Positions 1 through 7,052 of a stretch of DNA of 54,376 bases are shown here, one piece after another (position 1 is the first letter of the stretch; each line of letters opens with the position of its first letter). The stretch is taken from assembly GCF_002385225.1 (NCBI RefSeq), contig NZ_DGDC01000002.1, forward strand, positions 1 through 54,376, written 5' to 3'. The notes under the pieces were generated by a model. The model did no database searches and had not been told where the DNA came from. It worked only from the letters and a program-made list of their open reading frames with translations. A program made the position numbers and the translations under genes. This DNA is from Psychrobacter sp. UBA3962 (GTDB lineage: Bacteria; Pseudomonadota; Gammaproteobacteria; Pseudomonadales; Moraxellaceae).

Positions 1-26
1 TTATTTCAGGACGGGACATTGATAAC

Positions 27-62
27 AAAAAAGGCGCCACTATCAAGTGGCGCCTTTTTTTG
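27..62. terminator. Rho-independent terminator, probably bidirectional
   Basis: A perfect GGCGCCAC/GTGGCGCC stem with loop TATCAA is flanked by an A-run on the left and a T-run on the right. It can therefore terminate in both directions. It lies just downstream of the minus-strand yceI gene and may also serve a plus-strand gene that ends before the window. Confidence 0.85.
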
Positions 63-120
63 GCCTAAGCGTTATAAACTAAAGCAAGATTGGCCAAAAT
101 TGGATTAAAGCCTGTGTATA

Positions 121-744
121 TTAAGACTTTTTATTGTTCTCTTTTTTCTCGGTCTTCTTGTCGTCTTTTAGACCGGCTTCAATCTGAATCTTTAGCTTGA
201 TATCTTTCATTATACCGCCATCGGTATAAGTATTCATGCCCCATTTGGTTCTATCGATAGTGGTTTCGAAGTCACCACCACATACTTGGGTTTCTAACAT
301 TGGGCTGTCATAGCAATTAAAGTTGGTGGCAGTTAAAGTTACTGGGTGAGTTTGATCCAGTAAGGTTAAGTCACCTTTAACCGCCTTCACTTTATCGCCA
401 TCAAACTGCCATTCAGTTGATTTGAAGTAAGCGGTTGGAAACTTCTCTGCATTAAAGAAGTCAGCAGATTTTAGGTGCTTGTTAAAAGTTTTATTACCCG
501 TTTCTAAGCTACCAATAGGAATAGTCACACCTACGAAACCTTTTTTCGCTTCGGGTTGGTATTGAACAATACCGGTAAGACCATAGAAGCCACCAGCGTT
601 AGTTGAGGTGCCAAAATGATTTACAGAAAAACGAGCGTTGGCGTGATTGGGGTCGATTTCATAAGTGGCCGCATTACTCGCAACGCTTACAGTGCCAAGA
701 CCAACAAGTACCGCAAGGCTTAATGATTTTTTTAATAATTTCAC
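121..744 (-). CDS. YceI-family periplasmic protein
   Basis: This is a 207-residue YceI-like protein. The family forms a lipocalin-like barrel that binds long isoprenoid or fatty amphiphiles; its physiological role is mostly unsettled. Residues 1-25 are a Sec signal peptide (KLLKK, a hydrophobic core, then an ASNA cleavage site). The mature part has family-typical stretches: YEIDPNHANARFSVNHFG near the N-terminus, TNFNCYDSP, and TIDRTKWGMN near residue 165. The end is an unusual Lys/Glu/Asn-rich tail (KDDKKTEKKENNKKS) that looks disordered. The start codon is GTG, chosen because AAAGGAG sits 8 bases upstream and the signal peptide begins there. The gene is monocistronic in this window, with a terminator at 27-62. 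The family call is confident; the ligand is unknown. Confidence 0.9.
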   Translation of the reverse strand: MKLLKKSLSLAVLVGLGTVSVASNAATYEIDPNHANARFSVNHFGTSTNAGGFYGLTGIVQYQPEAKKGFVGVTIPIGSLETGNKTFNKHLKSADFFNAEKFPTAYFKSTEWQFDGDKVKAVKGDLTLLDQTHPVTLTATNFNCYDSPMLETQVCGGDFETTIDRTKWGMNTYTDGGIMKDIKLKIQIEAGLKDDKKTEKKENNKKS

Positions 745-1195
745 AGTTGTTTCTCCTTTAAAAGACTTTTATTTATCAACAAAATTTGCATAAGATGAAA
801 AAGTTTATAGTTTTAAATTAGTTCTTTGAATTAAAGCTGACGGCTCACTAATAAAAGTTAGCTTATCAAGGCTTTAATTAAGCTTTTACTTACAAAGCCA
901 AACACGGTTAATAAGTAAGGCTTACATATAGTAGCCCATAGTTTAACAAATATTTATCAATTTTTGCAGGTGTAGGAGGGCAAAACCAAATCTTTTGGTT
1001 GTCATTTAGTTATTGATAATCTTTTAATTAGCAGTAATAACCAGAATAGAGGAAATCACTGTAATTGGCTGAATAACTGTCAATTGAAGCTACTAACAAA
1101 CTCGGAGTATATTTTTTCCGATATCATTAGTGGCATAAATATTAGTAGCCTGCTTCAAAAAAGTAGAGCGACTGATTCAGAGAATATAAAGTGAT
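745..1195. other. AT-rich intergenic region
   Basis: There is no convincing gene in these 451 bases. The right part must hold the 3' end of the minus-strand DUF962 transcript and the left part the promoter of yceI. I did not find a clear terminator or a strong -35/-10 pair. Confidence 0.6.
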
Positions 1196-1645
1196 TTAGG
1201 CACTGGGTTTGATTTTTTTCCCCATTAGGGTGTGGGCTACCCAGGCCGGTCCAATTAACAAGAACTGTAAGTCTTCAAAGAAGGAAGGTTTCTTACCTTC
1301 AAGCTTGTGTCCAATAAACTGCCCAATCCATGCCACCACGAAGATAGCCGCCCAAGCCTTGAATCCTAAAGGCAGTAAGGCAATGGCAGCCATACTGATC
1401 AGCATGAACATACCCATAGCGATAAATAACGGGGTAGATAGACGCAAGTAGAATATGGCCACCAGCATGGCAGCTACGATAGTGAACCAAGCCGCTACAG
1501 ACATACCCATGCCTAAAATACTCACAAAAATTGTGGGTACGCATAGCCAATGGATTTTTTTGTTAATAGGGTTTTGGTGGCTAACCGCATAGTCAGCCAG
1601 CCATTGATCTAAGCTACGCTTTTCAGAGCGTTTACGTGATGCCAT
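1196..1645 (-). CDS. DUF962 / Mpo1-like membrane protein
   Basis: This 149-residue integral membrane protein belongs to the DUF962 family (yeast Mpo1/YGL010w-like). Yeast Mpo1 is an Fe(II)-dependent dioxygenase that shortens 2-hydroxy fatty acids; whether bacterial members do the same is not established. The N-terminal SLDQWLADYAVSHQNPINKKIHWLCVP contains family-typical histidines (H-x-NP and IHW). About three to four hydrophobic segments follow, with a GHKLEGKKPSF motif near the C-terminus that is conserved in the family. I chose the start at MASRKR because AAGGA lies about 7 bases upstream; the reading frame is open for 13 further codons upstream but has no ribosome site there. It is transcribed alone, away from htpX. 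Confidence 0.85.
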   Translation of the reverse strand: MASRKRSEKRSLDQWLADYAVSHQNPINKKIHWLCVPTIFVSILGMGMSVAAWFTIVAAMLVAIFYLRLSTPLFIAMGMFMLISMAAIALLPLGFKAWAAIFVVAWIGQFIGHKLEGKKPSFFEDLQFLLIGPAWVAHTLMGKKIKPSA

Positions 1646-1847
1646 TCTAATGTCCTTATTAGTTAATAGGGAGTAAGTTCCCAATAGCGTATATTGCAGA
1701 GCCTTGGCCGAACTAGTGACCGCGCTAAGATCTATAATGTGATTAACTTATTATTGCAATAACCCACCCTAAAGTAAACCGCTGTGTAGAAGGTAGGCTT
1801 AAAGTCTATATATTTAGCCCATAGCCAACGATATAAATAAAGAAAAT

Positions 1848-1877
1848 ATTGAATTTTTAGCACAAAGACCCCATTTA
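1848..1877 (+). promoter_or_regulatory. Sigma-32-like heat-shock promoter of htpX
   Basis: TTGAA (1849-1853) is followed after 15 bases by CCCCATTT (1869-1876). This matches the sigma-32 pattern of CTTGAA, 13-17 bases, then CCCCATNT. It lies about 95 bases upstream of the htpX start, and htpX is a known heat-shock gene in E. coli. The assignment is by motif only. Confidence 0.6.
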
Positions 1878-1969
1878 AGTTAGTCATGACAGTTGCAAAG
1901 TGGGTCTTATATTTTAGGTAATAATGAGCCTCCTATTGCTTCTAAAATATATTTAAAGGAAGTTAACGT

Positions 1970-2881
1970 ATGATGCGTATTGGCCTGTTTTTATTAACCA
2001 ACTTAGCAGTGCTGGTGGTCTTCGGCATTGTTTTTAGTATTTTGTCGGCCTTTTTTGGTCTCGGCTCTGTCCACGGTGCCGGAGGCATAAATTTTGGTAG
2101 CCTAGCGGTAATGTGTGCCATTTACGGCATGGTGGGCTCGATGGTGTCACTATTGCTATCTAAGTGGATGGCCAAAAGATCAACAGGTACAGTGGTCATT
2201 GAACAGCCTCGTAATGCTACTGAGAAGTGGCTTGTGGATACCGTAGCAAAGCAAGCCAAAGCAGTAAAAATTGATATGCCTGAAGTGGGTATCTTTGATA
2301 ATGCTCAGCCCAATGCTTTTGCTACTGGGTGGAACAAAAACAAAGCCTTAGTCGCTGTGTCATCTGGCCTATTACATACCATGACTCCTGATGAAGTTGA
2401 GGCGGTATTGGCCCATGAAATTGGTCACGTGGCCAATGGCGATATGGTAACGTTGGCTTTGATTCAAGGCGTGGTTAACGCTTTCGTGATGTTCTTCGCC
2501 CGTGTCGTTGGAAGCTTCGTTGATAGAGTGGTTTTCAAAAACGAGGACGGTCCAGGGATTGGTTACTTTGTGACCAGTATTTTGATGGATATCTTACTGG
2601 GCTTCTTAGCGTCAGCGATTGTGATGTGGTTCTCAAGAAAGCGTGAGTTTCGTGCTGATGAAATGGGAGCGAAGCTGGCTGGCCGTGAGAAAATGATCAG
2701 TGCTTTAGATGCTCTGCGCCCTGCAGAACAGCGTCCGGATCAAATGCCAGAGAATATGAAAGCTTTTGCTATCTCAACGGGCCAATCACAAAGCTTCAGT
2801 ATTGCTAACTTTTTCCGTTCGCATCCTACGCTAGATGATCGTATTGCTGCTTTAAAAGACTATAATCCTAGCAAAGCTTAA
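1970..2881 (+). CDS. htpX: Membrane zinc metalloprotease HtpX
   Basis: HtpX is an M48-family zinc endopeptidase of the inner membrane that degrades misfolded membrane proteins together with FtsH. The 303-residue product is slightly longer than E. coli HtpX (about 293). Two N-terminal membrane segments (about 5-30 and 43-65) precede the catalytic HEIGH motif at 149-153. A second hydrophobic pair (about 165-180 and 195-220) follows, then KREFRADEMGA, which supplies the third zinc ligand. AAGGAAG lies 6 bases before the first ATG; the next codon is also ATG, so the start could shift by one residue. A heat-shock-type promoter sits upstream and a bidirectional terminator downstream, so it is probably transcribed alone. 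Confidence 0.96.
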   Translation: MMRIGLFLLTNLAVLVVFGIVFSILSAFFGLGSVHGAGGINFGSLAVMCAIYGMVGSMVSLLLSKWMAKRSTGTVVIEQPRNATEKWLVDTVAKQAKAVKIDMPEVGIFDNAQPNAFATGWNKNKALVAVSSGLLHTMTPDEVEAVLAHEIGHVANGDMVTLALIQGVVNAFVMFFARVVGSFVDRVVFKNEDGPGIGYFVTSILMDILLGFLASAIVMWFSRKREFRADEMGAKLAGREKMISALDALRPAEQRPDQMPENMKAFAISTGQSQSFSIANFFRSHPTLDDRIAALKDYNPSKA

Positions 2882-2946
2882 TAGGTTCTCTTAATAGGTT
2901 CTATAGTTAATTAAGCTATAAAGCCTAACAAGATAAAATTTAACAC

Positions 2947-2982
2947 AAAAAAATACCGCAAATAATCGCGGTATTTTTTTAT
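2947..2982. terminator. Bidirectional terminator between htpX and pnuC
   Basis: The stem AATACCGC/GCGGTATT has a short AAATAATC-type loop, an A-run on the left and a T-run on the right. It sits between the convergent htpX and pnuC genes and can end both transcripts. Confidence 0.85.
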
Positions 2983-3003
2983 TTAAATAAAACTGTTTAG
3001 TAG

Positions 3004-3741
3004 CTAAGCGGCTTCTGCTGCACTGCGCTGCCACTCATATAAACCAATAAAAGAGTTAATCTGATAGACCATGGTCTGAATAGCGAAGATGTAATTGCCT
3101 GTCATTAGGTTAACGATTAACCACACGAAGTTTACTGCAATCCAAATCCACCAGTTAAAAGAGTAACGCAGGATCATTGTGGCCTGGGCAGTAATTGAAA
3201 GTACAAAGGCAAAGACATTAATCCAATAAAAATCTATCATGCCTAAAAACTGACTACCATCATCTTGAACCACAGCATAGCCTTTTTGGGCCAACCAATC
3301 GTTAACTATAGGGAACATGGCCAGACCAATGGCAATGAAGGCTAGAGTAACCAACCAAACCCATTTTGTGGCGGATTTTGGCACCATGTTGCCATCAGGA
3401 TCTGTGTTTTTTGACCAATAAAAAAGGCCATAGGCATGAGTGAAGAAGTTAAATAAGGGAGCCAACATCAGGCCGACAGCTCCTGAAGTTCCTTGCACCA
3501 CAACTTCTCCGGCAGTTGCCAGCATACCTAAACCATTGCCCATGACATTTCTGCGAAAAGACAAAGACACCACGCAGCCTAAACCTACTAGAGAAACCCC
3601 TAAATAAAACCAATCTAATTGGGTATGCTCTGTGGTCAGCCAAAAGCCAGAGCTTAGCGCAATCACACCGAAGATGAACCAGGCTATAATCCATTGTAAG
3701 GCCCACTTTCCAGTGAGGTTATCGAGTAGTTTGATACGCAT
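3004..3741 (-). CDS. pnuC: Nicotinamide riboside transporter PnuC
   Basis: PnuC is a seven-helix facilitator that imports nicotinamide riboside, which is trapped inside the cell by phosphorylation. The 245-residue protein has hydrophobic segments spread along its length. Diagnostic PnuC features are the aromatic-rich RYSFNWWIWIAVNFVWLIVN segment near residue 195 and the C-terminal TMVYQINSFIGLYEW helix. It follows nadR on the same strand with a 122-base gap. NadR supplies the ribosylnicotinamide kinase that drives uptake, so the pair forms a complete salvage route. The transcript ends at the shared terminator at 2947-2982. Confidence 0.93.
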   Translation of the reverse strand: MRIKLLDNLTGKWALQWIIAWFIFGVIALSSGFWLTTEHTQLDWFYLGVSLVGLGCVVSLSFRRNVMGNGLGMLATAGEVVVQGTSGAVGLMLAPLFNFFTHAYGLFYWSKNTDPDGNMVPKSATKWVWLVTLAFIAIGLAMFPIVNDWLAQKGYAVVQDDGSQFLGMIDFYWINVFAFVLSITAQATMILRYSFNWWIWIAVNFVWLIVNLMTGNYIFAIQTMVYQINSFIGLYEWQRSAAEAA

Positions 3742-3863
3742 GTTAGTCCTTAATGTGAAAGGTTAGCAACTAGGTTTGGGCAAGGTCTGTGTGGTTTTGA
3801 TCCAGACAGACTTAGATAAATCTTATACCAATTTTAAGGGTAAGCTATTTATTTATGACCAGT

Positions 3864-4904
3864 TTATTTATTAAAAACATGCTGGTCAATATAGGCGATA
3901 GCCTCTTGATAGCGCTGGAAATAATCGGGACTAGTAATTCGATGCGTTTCGATATTGTGACGCTCAAATAGGGCGGTTAGTCTGTCCTCAAAACGTTCAC
4001 GAGCACTTTGACTGCCCAAAGAGCGCATACCGTCATCTACCCAAGGCGTGTTGTTGGCCAAAAATAGGGTATGGTCAAAGCGGAACTCTTCTATACAAGC
4101 GGTGACGAAAGGATGAGTACGCCCCTCGTATTCTTCACAAAAGGCTTGGGTGGTCACAAAGTCGGTATCGACAAGGGTGATTGGAGATTGCGCTTGGTAC
4201 ATGGTCTCACGCATGGCTTGGGCATGATCTAAAGCGATGGGACCATAATCACTATATTGCAGCCCTTCTTCTGTGCCACCAAGGTCAGTACCGACATACA
4301 GTCTGCCCATCTCTAACACCAAATCAGCTCCATAATAGTTGGCCAATTTATGGGCCAAAGTAGTTTTTCCAGAGCTTTCGCCACCAACAATAGCCACTGT
4401 ACGGGTGTAGTTGCCACGCGCTTCAGGATGGATGATATCCCAGTTAGCGATTGGGTTGTAGTGAATGGCGGTACTGTCGAACTCGGGATGAAGCGGGGTG
4501 GTGGTGACCTCAATATTTAAGGCTGAAGTCACGGCAGGCTTCGATAAAGGGTGCCCTTCTGTGACTAGCAGAACATTGTCACTATCAATAGCGAACTTGT
4601 CTTGAATGTAGTCGATCTTAGCGTTATAGGCATCAATATTGATGGTAATGTCTTCGATACTGTCATGTACGGGAAAAGAAAAGTCATCACAAGTATGAAT
4701 TTTAATAAAAGGCAAGTCACTACAGGCCATTTGTAGCCAACGCGCTTTATCTTGCAGTGTTACCGGAAATCTAGGATTGGGATTGGGGTGCTGGGTAATG
4801 ACGATGTGCAATACCTCAACGATTGATGAAGCATGCAAAATGCTACGAATATGTCCTAAATGAAGAGGCTCAAAGTGGCCAATCATCAGTCCTGATTTTT
4901 GCAT
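3864..4904 (-). CDS. nadR: NadR-type NMN adenylyltransferase / ribosylnicotinamide kinase
   Basis: This bifunctional enzyme phosphorylates nicotinamide riboside to NMN and adenylates NMN to NAD. Residues 9-18 (GHFEPLHLGH) hold the nucleotidyltransferase HxGH motif. Residues 174-182 (GGESSGKTT) are the Walker A loop of the C-terminal kinase domain. The protein is 346 residues, against about 410 in E. coli. The N-terminal helix-turn-helix repressor domain is absent, since the adenylyltransferase domain begins at residue 5. It is therefore probably an enzyme only, and control of the operon must come from another factor. AAGGAT lies before the ATG. Tandem direct repeats lie upstream (4936-4990). 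pnuC is next downstream. Confidence 0.94.
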   Translation of the reverse strand: MQKSGLMIGHFEPLHLGHIRSILHASSIVEVLHIVITQHPNPNPRFPVTLQDKARWLQMACSDLPFIKIHTCDDFSFPVHDSIEDITINIDAYNAKIDYIQDKFAIDSDNVLLVTEGHPLSKPAVTSALNIEVTTTPLHPEFDSTAIHYNPIANWDIIHPEARGNYTRTVAIVGGESSGKTTLAHKLANYYGADLVLEMGRLYVGTDLGGTEEGLQYSDYGPIALDHAQAMRETMYQAQSPITLVDTDFVTTQAFCEEYEGRTHPFVTACIEEFRFDHTLFLANNTPWVDDGMRSLGSQSARERFEDRLTALFERHNIETHRITSPDYFQRYQEAIAYIDQHVFNK

Positions 4905-4935
4905 AATAAAATCCTTAGTGGCTTAAGTTACTTAG

Positions 4936-4990
4936 CTTTAATAATTTAACTTTAATGATTTGAAAGTCATTTAATTTGAAAGCCATTTAA
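4936..4990. repeat. Two sets of tandem direct repeats upstream of nadR
   Basis: CTTTAATAATTT (4936-4947) repeats as CTTTAATGATTT (4950-4961) with a 14-base period. TTGAAAGTCATTTAA (4960-4974) repeats as TTGAAAGCCATTTAA (4976-4990), 14 of 15 bases matching, with a 16-base period. They lie 32-86 bases upstream of the nadR start, a typical place for a regulator. Protein binding is an inference. Confidence 0.6.
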
Positions 4991-5418
4991 ATAGTTATTT
5001 TGGTGGTTTGGTTTTGATAAATAGGTCGGTATGTATTTGTTAGTTTTTATCCTTTGTAAGTCATTATACTCCGTAGCACTCGGAAGGATTGTACTGAGCA
5101 GGAGGGAGAAACTTAAATTAAAATAATTGTTGTTAAAATAATAAGTTACACATACTCACACTGCGATTTTATCCCTAGTTTTCAGCAAAGGTTTTAGTAT
5201 AAAGTTACAAAGACAGGGTAAAGTCTAAACAGCAATATTATTAATCAGCGCTATAATAATATAAGTTAGATTCATTAGGGTAGATATAAGCCCGACTGTA
5301 ACAAACTTATAGAATAGCACAGCCAACCTTTGTTTCCTTTATTGACTTGTTGCCTGTTATTTTTTACAGCTAATTTGGCAGTTTGTTACCGTGTCATTTT
5401 AGAAAGGAGAAAGTTGTA
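4991..5418. other. Intergenic region between divergent nadR and the PspC gene
   Basis: No gene is visible in this AT-rich stretch. It should contain the promoter of the PspC-domain gene, but I cannot point to one confident -35/-10 pair. Confidence 0.5.
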
Positions 5419-5631
5419 ATGGCAAGATTAAATAAATTACATCGTTCACGTAATCATCGCATAATTGCTGGCGTTATGGGCGGAGTCGCTGAGTATTTTG
5501 GCTGGTCGCCTAATTTGACCCGTATTTTGTTTGTTATTATCTCTAGTGCTAGTGCCGCCGTCCCAGGTATTTTGATTTACTTAATCCTATGGCTCATCAT
5601 GCCAAAAGCTACTGCAGATTCTTATGTTTAA
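5419..5631 (+). CDS. Small PspC-domain membrane protein
   Basis: This 70-residue protein consists almost entirely of a PspC domain. It has a basic N-terminus (ARLNKLHRSRNHRIIAGVMGG), the family GGVAEYFGWSPNLTRILFV core, and one hydrophobic helix ending in LIYLILWLIMPK. In enterics, PspC is an inner-membrane sensor of envelope stress that works with PspA and PspB. No other psp gene is present here, so the protein may be a stand-alone PspC/YvlC-like protein. I chose the ATG at 5419 because AAAGGAGA lies 9 bases upstream; the frame is open 12 codons further upstream without a ribosome site. Confidence 0.9.
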   Translation: MARLNKLHRSRNHRIIAGVMGGVAEYFGWSPNLTRILFVIISSASAAVPGILIYLILWLIMPKATADSYV

Positions 5632-5774
5632 TTTATGCTTAATTGCAGGGGCTTACTAAGCACAGAGACTTATCAGGATATTAGCCAACGCGTAATATCC
5701 TGAAACATTACTATAACCTCAGACATTATAAAAAAATATATAATAAGATAATCAAATTAGATAATTCGTATAAC

Positions 5775-5858
5775 TACAATAAGATGAGTGGCCACCTGTT
5801 GACCACGATAGCATGCTTTTCCTCCTGCCTAGATGGGCTACCATCTAGGTATTTTTTT
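5775..5858 (+). ncRNA. Possible small RNA upstream of glyQ (two hairpins)
   Basis: A TACAAT box (5775-5780) precedes a hairpin, GTGGCCA/TGACCAC (5789-5807, one mismatch). A C/U-rich single-stranded stretch containing CCTCCT (5821-5826) follows. A perfect CCTAGATGG/CCATCTAGG terminator with a T-run closes the unit at 5828-5858. The layout resembles an sRNA of about 70 nt with an anti-Shine-Dalgarno-like seed. No good -35 box is visible. It could instead be only the 3' end of the pspC transcript or a glyQ leader. Confidence 0.3.
5828..5858 (+). terminator. Rho-independent terminator
   Basis: A 9-bp stem CCTAGATGG/CCATCTAGG with a GCTA loop is followed by ATTTTTTT. It ends the pspC transcript or a separate small RNA before glyQ. 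Confidence 0.85.
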
Positions 5859-6014
5859 GTCTATCATTTGCATCATTTCGACTTACAATATAGATAAAAT
5901 AGCGTTTTTTTAGTAAGGTGAGCGTATTAAAGTACACCCTTAAAAAAATTGACTCTAAGCGGTCACATTCGACTGGCTTATTCATCCCTATTTTCATTAA
6001 AACGTGGCGACATT

Positions 6015-6968
6015 ATGACTTTTCAACAATTGATTTTGACTTTGCAAACTTATTGGGCAGAAAAAGGCTGTGTGGTTTTACAACCTTACGATATGGAAGT
6101 GGGCGCAGGGACCTTTCACACTGCGACATTTTTGCGTTCTTTAGGCCCAGAGGTGTGGAACGCCGCTTATGTCCAGCCTTCACGTCGCCCAACTGATGGT
6201 CGTTATGGAGACAACCCTAACCGCTTACAACATTATTATCAGTTCCAAGTGGTTATGAAGCCAAACCCACCAAATATTCAAGAGCTTTATTTAGGCTCTT
6301 TAGAGGCGATTGGGATTGATACCCTGACCCATGATGTGCGTTTTGTCGAAGACAACTGGGAATCTCCTACTTTAGGGGCTTGGGGCTTAGGCTGGGAAGT
6401 TTGGTTAAATGGCATGGAAGTGACGCAGTTCACTTACTTCCAGCAAGTGGGTGGCCTTGAGTGCTTCCCTGTAACCGGTGAAATTACTTATGGTCTTGAA
6501 CGTCTAGCGATGTACATCCAGGGCGTGGATAGCGTCTATGACCTGGTTTGGACCGATGGCGAATTCGGTAAAGTGACCTATGGCGATGTGTTCCATCAAA
6601 ATGAGGTAGAGCAGTCGACTTATAACTTTGAACACGCTGATGTGCCAAAGATGTTCGATCTATTTAATTTCTATGAAGAGCAAGCAGATAAGTTGGTAGC
6701 AGCAGATCTACCTTTGCCGGCTTATGAGATGGTTTTAAAAGCGTCGCATACCTTTAACTTGCTTGATGCCCGTGGTGCAATTTCGGTAACCGAGCGCCAA
6801 CGCTTTATTTTAAGAGTGCGTACTTTGGCTCGTAAAGTAGCGCAAGGTTATGTTCAAGCACGCGCTAAGCTGGGTTTCCCATTGGCAGATGAGGCGCACA
6901 AAGAGGCAGCCTTGAATAAGTATTTGCCAAAAGATGAGAGCCCTGCGGATGAGAAAGCCGACAAATAA
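6015..6968 (+). CDS. glyQ: Glycyl-tRNA synthetase alpha subunit
   Basis: GlyQ is the catalytic class II subunit of the bacterial alpha2beta2 glycyl-tRNA synthetase, which activates glycine and charges tRNA-Gly. The 317-residue product matches the family from end to end: TFQQLILTLQTYWAEKGC at the start, DMEVGAGTFH, SRRPTDGRYGDNPNRLQHYYQ, and GLERLAMYIQGVDSVYDL. A short acidic tail (DESPADEKADK) extends past the usual end. The start at MTFQQL fits family alignment although its ribosome site is weak (GGCGA). A TTG 22 codons upstream is in frame but adds residues unlike the family. glyS follows 84 bases downstream, presumably co-transcribed. Confidence 0.96.
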   Translation: MTFQQLILTLQTYWAEKGCVVLQPYDMEVGAGTFHTATFLRSLGPEVWNAAYVQPSRRPTDGRYGDNPNRLQHYYQFQVVMKPNPPNIQELYLGSLEAIGIDTLTHDVRFVEDNWESPTLGAWGLGWEVWLNGMEVTQFTYFQQVGGLECFPVTGEITYGLERLAMYIQGVDSVYDLVWTDGEFGKVTYGDVFHQNEVEQSTYNFEHADVPKMFDLFNFYEEQADKLVAADLPLPAYEMVLKASHTFNLLDARGAISVTERQRFILRVRTLARKVAQGYVQARAKLGFPLADEAHKEAALNKYLPKDESPADEKADK

Positions 6969-7052
6969 TCTTTTAAATTGATTTGTTACAAGCTTTCATA
7001 CGGTATCGATAGCCTATAAATATTTATAACATCTTCCAAAATAGAGAATTTC

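Noticed and set aside
5949..6014. A TTG start extending GlyQ by 22 residues
   Set aside because: The extension does not match the family and the alignment begins at MTFQQL.
5640..6014. T-box or glycine riboswitch upstream of glyQ
   Set aside because: I found no T-box bulge or specifier loop and no glycine aptamer core; T-boxes are not expected in gammaproteobacteria.
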